Source of the DNA: Monosporascus cannonballus
Lineage: Eukaryota; Ascomycota; Sordariomycetes; Xylariales
Assembly: GCA_004154925.1 (NCBI GenBank)
Contig: QJNS01000015.1
Coordinates: forward strand, 372,001 to 436,000
Direction: 5' to 3'
Length of the DNA stretch: 64,000 bases
This document shows, piece by piece, positions 38,087-47,919 of the stretch. The translations under genes were made by a program, and so were the position numbers. How positions within the stretch are numbered: the stretch's first letter is position 1; every line of letters starts with the position of its first letter. The notes under the pieces were generated by a model. That model did not search any database. It was given only the letters and a program-made list of their open reading frames with translations, and was not told the origin of the DNA.

Positions 38087-38593
38087 TCAGAATGTCTTCT
38101 CCTCCTCTTGCCGCGTTCCTTCTTCCCAGGCATCGAAGCTGGGAAAGCTGAAATAGCATGCCGAGTCTGGACCCGACGTTAGCATTACCGAAGCAGGATC
38201 CGTGTGCAGCCGACAGCTGCTGGGGTGAGGCATACGTTGACTATTACTCTGTGTCGTCGACCGCTGCGTGGTTTCTGATAGCCGATGACCGGTTCCGTCA
38301 TCTGCTTCTATTCTAAAGCTCCTGGTGGATGACGGAGACGATGGCGATGATCTAAGAAGATTCTCAGAAGTCGATTTGGATACGACGACACGACTTAGCA
38401 GCTCGGTTGCTCGTCGATTTGCGTTCGGCGCTGTTAGGACTCCGGAACACGAATTCGATGTGGTAATAGAAGGCTCGGTAATGCAGGCCCTAAGCAAGCG
38501 TGGTCGTGAAGGTCGCCGTCGACTGCTGTCCCTTGATCTTGGTGACGATTCCCTGAGCGGGAAAGAGCGAGGTGCCGGTGATAAAGTAGCCAT
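38087..38593 (-). CDS. Small Ser/Arg-rich hypothetical protein
   Basis: The minus-strand frame runs from an ATG at 38593 to a stop at 38087 (168 aa unspliced). A good intron candidate lies at 38167-38235 (GTATGC donor, GCTAACG branch site, CCAG acceptor). It is 69 nt, a multiple of three, so both spliced (145 aa) and unspliced forms stay open. The N-terminal two thirds are low-complexity Ser/Arg/Thr, probably disordered. The C-terminus is different in character: CYFSFPSFDAWEEG, then an acidic tail ending EEEKTF. That aromatic-acidic end looks like a short conserved motif, but I cannot name a family. The opposite strand is also open at 38325-38639, so the call is not certain. Confidence 0.45.
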   Translation of the reverse strand: MATLSPAPRSFPLRESSPRSRDSSRRRPSRPRLLRACITEPSITTSNSCSGVLTAPNANRRATELLSRVVVSKSTSENLLRSSPSSPSSTRSFRIEADDGTGHRLSETTQRSTTQSNSQRMPHPSSCRLHTDPASVMLTSGPDSACYFSFPSFDAWEEGTRQEEEKTF

Positions 38594-39673
38594 ATCGGCA
38601 GCAGTCGCGGTGAAGGAATCGCTCTCTTGCGGCCGTTAATTGAGCACGAGACGGTGTGTGATTATGTGCTTGGGTGACAAATTTGTTCATCTATTGCAGG
38701 CCGAAACCAAAATGGTGTATGATTGTGTACTTCCGCCGCGAAACCGATCTTCGAAGTGTTGTAGAAAACAACAGGGCTCTCTCGTTCTTATTCTTAGTCT
38801 CTGTTTTCAGGGCCATGGTATTGTGGAACAGTTCCCCTCCGGGCAATGCCACATGTCGATGACATGGGGTCAAGCTAGCTATGTGGTACTCGCTGTATGG
38901 TCTCGGTTTACTCTTGGGCGTACACTCTGCAGCAATACGGCCTAACCGCCCCTCATAACGCCATTCACTCACAAACATTGGGGTGGGGAATGCATTGACA
39001 ATTCACCACTCGCTCTACACACCTGCATTCATAAGAACGGTCCGTCCCAAAACAGTCGGGATGCCTGTCCTTCTTGTCCAGTTATAGCAAACCTTCGCGG
39101 TCCATGCTGCAGGGCTTCTCCAGTTTTTGCTTGGTCCAGGCCAACTGGGGAGCCCTAGGAGTGGGCTAGAAGAACTGAAATTGTCAGCTTAGACAGGAGT
39201 GGATACTCGACGCGAATGCCGCGATAATCCGCACAACCAGCCATTAGATTGGACGGCCAGGGAGCAGGCCACCAGCAATAACGACAGCGTTACAAGTTGG
39301 TCGTGCAGACTTGGTTTACACTATCAGAGAGTCCCCCCCCTGTTAACGGATGCGATGTACGTATAGAAAAGTGTATTGCATCGTGCCAATGACAGCAGCC
39401 AGCCACTTTGACTCATAACCCTGACTTGAGAAGCATGAAATCCCCACAACACCAATACCCAAACTGGCAGTATCGGCCAGCCGCTGTTCTTCCTTTGCAG
39501 GACTTGGCGGGTTGGTTAAGGTTGGAAGCAGAAACGACGAACTACGTTTCGAGCGCACGTGTTCGCAGGTAGTGAGCCTGCTGTGCTCTGCGCAGAATGA
39601 ATTCAGTATTACCAGAATACGATTTGAGGAGCCTGCTACGGCGGCTGTAACTGAAATCAGCCTTGGGTATGCC
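38594..39673. other. Intergenic DNA between hypothetical gene and URC1
   Basis: This must hold the hypothetical gene's promoter and the URC1 3' UTR. Frames at 38640-38945 (plus) and 38691-38978 (minus) show no domain. A 22-bp imperfect direct repeat (GGTGTGTGATTATGTGCTT and GGTGTATGATTGTGTACTT) occurs at about 38652 and 38713. No RNA gene was recognised. Confidence 0.45.
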
Positions 39674-42198
39674 TTAGTGGTCGATGCTATTTTATCCGTT
39701 AACACAAATCCCGCGTCGAATACGAGGGGGACACACTCTTCCCACATCCGTCCTTGTACAGCCTTCAATTCGTCCTCCGTCATTCTATTCCCAGTTGTGA
39801 AATAGCCTGTCGGAGATCAGCTTCCTTCTTAACACCACGAAGCTAGTTTGTTAGAGAGGGCCCATACCAGCAGTGATCTTAGCATCGATCTCGACCCGCG
39901 AGTCCGCAGGGATCAATTCTTCGGGGAGTTCCACGCGCTCGTGGATAGGGATTCTGCTCGAAGATCAGGCAGGGGACTTATGTTTCTTTTCGCCCGACTC
40001 ACCCCTGGCCAACGATGGCGTCATATTTCATGCTGTCGATCATTGTCAGCCTCTACGAGCGAGGCCACATTAATGTTAGGGTGGACCAACTTGCTCATGC
40101 TCAACATCCGATCGATCTTCTTGATGCCAAGCCAGTGTAGGATATCCGGCATCAGCGCTTGGAAGCGCATATCCTTGACGCCGGCAACATTCTCGGTCCG
40201 CTTGAAGTAGTCGGAGGCTCGATCTTCTCCGCGCTTTCGCGCATTGTAGACGACTGTGGGGAAAACTTTAGCATCTCCAGAATACGGGGAGCGGCCCATT
40301 AGCACGCACGATACTGCAGTTCGTCAGCTCAGTTCAAATCTTGTACACCGTAAGTCAGCCATACCTTGGTAACTTCGCCCAAAGCCCGTCCTTCCTTCCT
40401 GAAATAGATCACGACGCCGCTGCCGCCGTTCTGTGCTTCCCGGACAGCCTCTTCGATACCGAAGATGAGGTAAGGCCTACAAGTGCAAATATCCGATCCA
40501 AATACGTCGCTGCCGTTGCACTACGTTTTCAAATCGGTCACTAGACTCAGAACTAAGAGGATAGCTTATACCGTCTTACCTCGTCATGAATCCGCAAGGC
40601 GAGTCTTGACTTCTCGTCAGACATCTTTGCCGGGTCGCCAAAGCAATAGACCGTCAACCCGCCTAAAGATATTGATCATCAGCAAATAGACCCACCGTCT
40701 ACTCTCAGGGACGACCGTCACGTTGCCTTACCGATTGGGGGGAGGAAGACTTTGATGTCGCCACGAGTAATCAACTACGCAAGCTTCAGTCACGCATAAG
40801 TTACTGTTAGGACGGGAAGGATACCTCAGGGTAGCTGCCACCAGTGTGCTCGAAGAGCGAACGGCGAAGAACGCCCTCATCTGATGCGATCAGTACGAAC
40901 GAAAACGACGTGAGCCTGCGGATTGCTCACCGATGCCAAATCTCTCGGCTACCCCTGGGAGATACCAAACCTATTCAAGCCAGCAGCCATTAGTTCCATA
41001 TGTGATGAGGAAGATAAGCATGGACCCACCGGCTCTACAGCAAACTTGGTAACAGCAAGTTCCCCAGTCTCATTCAAACAGACTTTCCCGTCGGGGACTC
41101 TGAATCAAGTTAGTTCACGCCGAACATGAACGGGTAAAACATACAGTCTGCCACTACGGACGCTTTCCTGGAGTTCCGGCAGCTTATTGTGGTTAGTAGA
41201 AGTAAGCAGTGACGACAAGCCCGATCTCACCTTCATATGCGCCTTCGTAATGGCGATGGTCGGTCGAATATCCACTGCGGATGCGTTAGACGAGGTGCAT
41301 GGTCTATAGTGACCATTACATTTACCATTCTCTTTTTCGATTGTGTCTGCGAACAGCCACGGAGCCAAGTGGCCCCAGGGGTCCATGGCCACAATCTTCT
41401 TCTTGTCGCCCCATTGGGGAAACGGTCCGATACTGGCAGCTGGCTCGGTATTCGTAAAGTCAGGTCTACGTCAAAAAGTCCTCCGTCAGTCACTACGCCG
41501 ACCCTAGAGGGCGGGGAGAGCGCGGGTTCACCTATGGTTGGCGTTAAGCTGCTTGCTAGCGAGAGCAAGGGCGAAGTATATAGAATACGAGCCGCCGTGA
41601 GCTAGAAATTGTAAGATAATAGTTGAGGATAGGGCTGGCAAGTAGGGCTCACCTCCGATGGCTAGATAATAGAATTGTTAACATGAGGACTGGGCTAGAA
41701 AGATGTCACAACGCACCATTTCGTCTGCGAATGGTAAATGAGGATCGGGACACGACCACTGGTCCTCGCCTCGAGGCATCGGAGGCGCCCCAGTCTAGCG
41801 GGAGAGGGTCGATGCCGTTTTGCTTTGGATAGGTTCTGGAAATGCTCAGTATATGTCGGCCGGGTTGCTGTGCGAGAAAGGTCCGCTCACGTTAGAATGA
41901 TGCGAGATGTAAACCCTGACTTCTGAGCCTGGACAGCTGCGCTGGTCGTAAGCGAAGAAGCGTCAGTTATGGACTCGGCAGCAGTCGCAGAACGTTCCCG
42001 GTCCGGACTAGGAGGGCCAGGGGCGATACCCGTATTCGGGGATGGAGTAATGGCAGCCGGAGCTAGGGCATCAAGTCGTTGAGAGACTGACTCGACCTCG
42101 GTTGCAAGTCGACGCTGGCTCTCTTGTATAACCCCCAGGGCCTTCAAAACATCATCCATACCCGCAACGCCTTCCGCCTGTGAAGCAGACGCCGACAT
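39674..42198 (-). CDS. URC1: Uracil catabolism protein URC1 (GTP cyclohydrolase II-like), 19 exons
   Basis: Reading leftward, exons are 41891-42198, 41717-41835, 41653-41661, 41532-41601, 41326-41465, 41231-41274, 41145-41182, 41030-41099, 40931-40970, 40825-40880, 40732-40774, 40580-40662, 40365-40520, 40310-40313, 40091-40253, 40003-40032, 39868-39953, 39737-39806 and 39674-39686. They join to 1542 nt (513 aa) with no stop; all 18 introns are 45-69 nt GT-AG. The RibA-type zinc site is Cys341-x10-Cys352-x-Cys354 (ECNGSDVFGSDICTC). The substrate block is SGVVIYFRKEGRALGE, matching the RibA GEGVVVYLRQEGRG segment. RRGPVVVSR, WGHLAPW and LITRGDIKVFLPP are URC1-type. The C-terminus is GRMWEDIDH. 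In yeasts URC1 is needed to use uracil as nitrogen source; biochemical role inferred. Two exons are tiny (4 and 9 nt). N-terminal 100 residues include a short coiled-coil-like segment and a Pro/Ser-rich linker. Confidence 0.92.
40310..40313 (-). other. 4-nt micro-exon of URC1
   Basis: TATC on the minus strand lies between a CTGCAG acceptor (40314-40319) and a GTGCGT donor (40304-40309). Flanking introns are 51 nt (40314-40364, with GCTGACG branch site) and 56 nt (40254-40309). Including it turns the junction into T-K-Y-L-V-Y-N, the family-conserved sequence as I recall it. Skipping it shifts the frame, because 4 is not a multiple of three and the next exon begins with TC. Confidence 0.8.
41653..41661 (-). 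other. 9-nt micro-exon of URC1
   Basis: CCATCGGAG on the minus strand lies between a TCTAG acceptor and a GTGAGC donor, with introns of 55 nt (41662-41716) and 51 nt (41602-41652). It adds Ile-Gly so that the protein reads RRRNAIGAHGGSY. Skipping it keeps the frame (NAHGGSY), so both forms could be translated. The conserved form needs it. Confidence 0.75.
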
Positions 42199-43560
42199 CT
42201 TAACCTTAAATCAGATGAATCTACCGAAGACCGCCCAAAGCAATATACCGAGGACACTCAATTATCAGTGAGTCCTAGCGAATTTGGCTATTATATGTGT
42301 ACCAAGAGGTCTGGTATGCCTTGGTGTATTTCGACAAGAACATTGGAGGATTCCCAGGCTAATTGATTGAACCATTTGGAGGTCACCTGAGGCCAGGCGA
42401 AACGACAATCAGAAGGCAGCAGCTACGGTAATGTGGGGATTAGACCGCAACACCCGAACGAAACGGGATCTCAGGTTCCAATGTCTTTCGGTTAAGCGAC
42501 GCTTGCAGTGCTAGCTAGGGGTGCCTGGGTACCTTCTACTTACACGTACCTAGGTAATCACCAAGCTGGTGCGTTACTCGTAGTGACCCTGTATTATAAG
42601 CCGATATGTACCTCCATTCACCCTAGAGACATGGAGGGTCTGCGCATCAAAAACACGACTGAGCTTGATGTATCGTATGCCGTCGTGCCTGCGGTACACA
42701 AAATCACCCAGGTACATGAGGTGTATGTAAACGTAATGCTAGTGGTGTGTGTATCGGTCACGAGTACGTAAGTAATACTCTCAAGCTCCCCGCGTTGGCA
42801 AACTTGGGTCCAGGGAGATACTTATGTAGAGCCGCCCATTGCTCCCCGCATCGACATGGCTTAAATCCCTGCCAATCTGTATCTCCATTACGAATCCCGG
42901 CAATTCAAAGAAGCGGTCATACTCATACTTGGTGTCTTACGGAATAAAAACACCCCATGTCAGGTATCAGCGAGAGCAAGAAACTGACCAACTGAAGAAA
43001 ATCCGGTTGTCTAACATGCGGAAAGATACTGCTCGAGACGTTAGACTTACCCATCATACGTAGTATCTAGGCTATATTTTTTTTCCTAACCTCATCTAGC
43101 TCAGGCGTCCGTAGCTTGTTCTTTGATTTTTTTTTTTAAAAAAAAAGTACAGTTGGATCATTTTAAAAATTAACAAATCAGATCTCATATCCCTGTAACG
43201 AACCAACAAGTTGTAAAAAAGAACGCTTTCGTTTATTAGTTGCGCTCGTTTTAACGTACTGAGGAACAAAGGGGTGAACGATTTTGTTTTGCCTGGAACC
43301 AACTTCCCAAATAGGAAAGTAACTACCATGGCGGCGGGCGGCCCGTGCTTCTAGGTCCGTTTCCAAGACCCCTAATGCTCTTGAACCCTGGAGCATTGCA
43401 CTTTAAAACGAGGGCATTTATTGTGCTCATGTCAGGTGTTGTTGGGAGGTCAGAGTGGCAAGGTAACCCATATATTGAGAACAGTCTGAAACCTGACCTT
43501 CCCCTCCATTTCTGGGGAGAAACCGCCCATTCATATAGCCGACCCCCGCATCGAGCTCGT
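42199..43560. other. URC1 upstream region and gene-poor balanced DNA
   Basis: The URC1 promoter should lie just right of 42198. Beyond it no gene is supported: frames at 42508-42771, 42839-43063, 43096-43396 and 43345-43620 have no domain and no coherent splice structure. A T11A9 tract sits at 43127-43146. I recognised no tRNA. Confidence 0.45.
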
Positions 43561-43597
43561 GACGTAGCCGTGACGCGTATATCCTTCGCACCTGACA

Positions 43598-43985
43598 GAT
43601 ATTACCGTTGCAAATTGTAAATTGCTTGGGATATTACCGTTGGGACGTTACCGTTAGGACGTCGCCGTTAGGACGTTGCCAATAAGTCGTCGCCGGTTGG
43701 CAAGGTAACCTTGGGCTAGGGGTCAACGGTTGGGCAAAGGGGTAACGGTAGCTGCGTAGCAGTTGCGTACTAGCAGGAACGTCGCTATTGCAAGGTTTGC
43801 GGGATTGCTTGGAATATCGCTATTGGAACGTTGCCGTTGGGATATTGCCGTTGCAAATCTGCGGATTGCTTGGGATATTACCTTGGGACGTTAATAGGAT
43901 ATTGCCGTTGCAGATTTGCAGGACTGCTTAGGTCGTCGCCTGGTAGTTGCGTAGCAGTTGTGTGCCAGCAGGAACGTTGCCGTTT
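43598..43985 (+). repeat. Degenerate minisatellite, 12-13 bp core within ~60- and 195-bp higher-order repeats
   Basis: Variants of GGATATTGCCGTT and GGACGTTGCCGTT recur many times from 43598 to 43985. Larger units repeat too: GTAGCAGTTG.GT..AGCAGGAACGT starts at 43756 and 43951 (195 bp apart), and a GCGGATTGCTT-like motif recurs near 43797, 43859 and 43917. The array is GC-balanced and not mutated. Partial frames through it are not genes. Confidence 0.8.
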
Positions 43986-44149
43986 AAATGGGTTTTGGGG
44001 GCAAAACCCCGGGGGTGGGTGGGCTCTGTCAGGTGCGAAGGACATACGCGTCAGGGCTACGTCACGAGATCGATGCGGGGGTCGGCTATATATATGGGAG
44101 GTTTCTCTCCAAAAATAAAGCGGAAGGTCAGGGTTTAAACGGTTTTCAA

Positions 44150-47100
44150 TATATAAGTTATTTTGTTACTCTGATTTTTTAACAACATTTAACAGGTTCT
44201 TGTTATATGTAATAATCTTTAATTTTATAAAAATTAAATTTTAAATTTAATATTATAATAATATATAAATAATTATTTGAGCATTATATATTATAATACT
44301 ATTATAAAATGAATTTTATATAAATTTATATAAAAATAAATATTATAATTCCTACAATTATATGAAAAGAAACAAAGGTTAATAAAAAATTTTATTATTA
44401 TAATATATATCTTATAAAATATATTAAAAACCAAAAATTTGATATTATATTATTTTTATAATTATATAAATCTTTAAAGATTATTTATAATAATAAAAAT
44501 AACAATGGGTTAAAAAATGAAGTAAAATTAGTTTTTAAAATAAGTAATTTCAAAATAATATATATTAAAAACTTTGAAAAAGGTTTAGAAAAAAATTAAA
44601 ATTTTAATTAAAGAGTTTTATTTATACAAGTAATTAAAATTAGTTAAATTCATACTACTTTTCATATTATTTTAAGATCCCTGTTATATAACGTTATATT
44701 ATGATTATTTTAGAGTCCTAAATAGTATAGTAGTCGTAAGTCTACGTGCTTCGTTTCGTTTGTCGTCGACCTGAGCAACTAACAACTTGTAAAAAATGGC
44801 TGTTTCGAATTCAGTTTAAAATAACGTGCTTTGGATAGCTAATTCAGTGCACGAACTATTTAGAGCTTCAGTTTCTAGTTGGAAAATATTGTATTTGTAA
44901 AAGCTTGTTTGTTATAGTAAAAAACGATTCTTATTAGATTTTTATCTGGCCTATCTATAGATACGGTTTTTCGAATATTTTTTCTATTTGCATTGTATAA
45001 TTAGACGTATGTATATAGTACACTTAAAATTAATATTATGCTAAATATCTTAATTGTACTTTATTTTATAAATAACGATAATAAGTATAAAAAATGCACC
45101 TGTTATAACTTCTTAAAACAGTTATTTAATTATGTTTTCAATTTTTTTATATTTTTATATTAAAAATCATTTAAAAATAATAATCTAAACTCTTTTAGAC
45201 ATTTTTTAAGAAGCCCAAATTTATAATACGCTTTATTTTTAAATTCTTGTATTAATAAATTTATTTTCAACTTATTTTAAAATACAGTGTACTAAAAATG
45301 TAATAATAATAATAATAATAAAATAAGAGAAAAGATTCTACAAGTTGTAATATAGTCTAATATTTAAAGAATTATTAAAATGTTAGAAATGAACTACTAA
45401 ATAAGCTTTACTTCTAGCGAAATTAGATAATATATTAAATAATTATAATTAGTTTAGATATTACTGCTACCTAATATATTAGTATAATAATTATTATTTA
45501 TATAACTTAAAAATTTCTAGTTTATAAAATAATTTAAATATTATTAATAATAATATTATTATTAATATATAATTACGTTATAAAAAAGGCAAAACTTTAT
45601 TAACATAAGTATAATAAATAATAATAGATAATATTTTCGAATATCGTTGCTTGTTTTTTCTTTTAGAATTTTTTTCGTTGATTAGTAAAGATGTTTTTAT
45701 TTCTATATCGTAATTAATTTATTGCCTTGAAAATTTTTGTATCATATTTATCTATAAAATATATTATATATAATAATACTATTAAAAATAACGTACTACA
45801 CTGTTTTGTCGAATATACTATCTTATTAAATAGATTTTTAGTATATTTCAACCTTTTAGCTTTAATTGTTAATATTTTAATATTAACTATATTAAACGCG
45901 TTATAAAAAAATCAATAATATATTTAAATTTGGACATTAAAAGCGAAAGCTAAAAATGAAGTATATAACATTTAGTTTAATTTTAAAGTTGTTTATTTTT
46001 TAATATAGATAATATAATAATAACCTTTTTATAACTGATAGTGTTTTTAATTTGCTAATATTATTATAAACTAAAAAGAAATGAAATGTTAAAAAATATG
46101 GTATTTAAACACTGTAACATTTTTTACTTACTTTTAATATCTTGATAAAGAAATATATTTATTACTTATATAATATATTGTAATTCGTATGAAAGTTAAT
46201 TAAGTAACAAAATTTATTAAAAAAATATTTTTTACAAAAACTGTAAATAAAAATAATAATTATTAAAAATTAGTATAACGTATTATATAAGAAAATAGTC
46301 TAATTAAGCGAGCGAGCCAAATTAGCTCTACCTTTTTTAAATTTAATAAATATTTTAATATAATTTATTTTAAGCGTTTATTAGAATAAGTATTTATAAT
46401 ATAGGATAATATATTAAAAGGTAATATAATGGCCGACTAATTATAAACGCTTTAAAAAAATAAATATATTAAAGTAGAGTAAAGTGTTACGTCTATCATT
46501 AGCCGAAGCTGATTAAAAAGTCCGAGTCTCGTATACATATTAACAAGTTTTCTTTTTCGCCCCACGTTTATCTTTAACAAATATTATTACCACTTGTTAT
46601 GCTTTTTCACACTTTAAGTATTAATGTTAAATATTATTAATATAGTCGGATTAAGTTCTTTATTTCGATATCCTCTTTTTGTATCGTAATATAGTTTACT
46701 TATCTACATTAATTAAAATTAATTTTTTCGACCTCAAAGTATTTGGCTGCTAAGAAAAAGAAATTAGCTTTAGTTATTTATTAAGATAACTTTCGACTTT
46801 CTAGTTAATATTTGATTTTTGTATACAAAAAAATACGGATAATTATAATTACGATTATAAAAATATAAAAACGTATATTGCGCTTTAAATACCAATAACG
46901 ATATAAATGGTTAACAACAATAAAAATGACTTTAAAATATTATTAATTAAAGAGTGTATCAAGATTAAAATTTTACAATGTTTTATTTTAACTGAAATTC
47001 TATATTAATTAATTTCGGAGAACTATATATATAAATATATACATATTTAAGAATACAATCTGATTAGTTATATTTTAAGCTAACAACATAATTTAAAATA

Positions 47101-47919
47101 CTTTGAAAGGTTTATTAATATGACGAAATTCGAGTATTTAGATATTCAATAATAAAGTTATATGAATTAAAATTAAAATGATACTATTATAATTAGCTAT
47201 ATAAATTAATTTATTAACATAGAATCGGTTATAAAACTTATCGTTTGATTTAGTAAAAAGATTTCGAAAAGGGATTATTATTTTTAACGTAATAAAAAAA
47301 TAAAACTGACTTATTAAATAATATATATTAAAGTATTATCTCTTAACAACCAATATTTCGGATGGACTTTATTTAAAATACTTTTCAAAATTTGCTAATA
47401 TTAATTAATAAGCTCATTTTAATATTAAAGTTAATCATAAAAGTATTAAAATTAAATTTAAAAATACTTAACTTCTATATTAGTCGTTAATAATATACCG
47501 ATTAAAAAATTGGTTTAGTTAAATAAAAAGGATAATAATTTTATTACGATTATAAAAACCGTAGAAAATATAAACGAAAATATCAAACGTTTTAATTTTT
47601 TTAAGTTTATATATTCCAATAACAATATTAAAATATTTAGTTATATTAACTTTAACACATTTTTTAATTTATGATTCTTGTAGCAAGTTTATTAATTTGC
47701 TAGAAATTCGTTAAAGTTGCTTAAAACTATTATATAATAAAGTTATTACTAATTCTATAGTTTATTATAGCTTAAAAATATTAAAATTTAACGTTGTATA
47801 TTATTAAATATTTGGGATTATTTAACTTTAAACACAAAACTAAATTTAATTATCAAATATTTTTAAATATTTTTATTGGCTATTTAAAGGCCGTTATTAA
47901 TTAAAACTAAGATCGGGTA
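44150..47919. other. AT-rich, RIP-like DNA between island 2 and the Fot1 element
   Basis: Stops are dense in all frames. A moderately GC-retaining stretch at 44690-44890 and another at 46480-46600 keep CpG-containing words, but I can match them to nothing. No terminal repeats were aligned. Confidence 0.55.

Noticed and set aside
38325..38639. 104-aa plus frame opposite the hypothetical gene
   Set aside because: Asp/Arg-rich complement of a Ser/Arg-rich frame; no domain, and the minus frame has a better intron and a distinctive C-terminus. Not fully excluded.
39343..39783. Read-through 146-aa minus frame as the URC1 C-terminus
   Set aside because: A 50-nt intron at 39687-39736 gives the family-like ending WEDIDH followed by TAA; the read-through tail shows no conservation I recognise.
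42508..43063. Overlapping plus frames right of URC1
   Set aside because: No domain, mixed frames and no coherent splice sites.
19790..44150. tRNA, rRNA or snoRNA genes in the islands
   Set aside because: GTTCGAA-like words occur only inside protein-coding exons (for example near 21038) and no cloverleaf could be built by eye.
43831..44182. Plus frames through and beyond the minisatellite
   Set aside because: Repetitive translation of a 12-13 bp repeat (GYCRC-like echoes); not a protein family.
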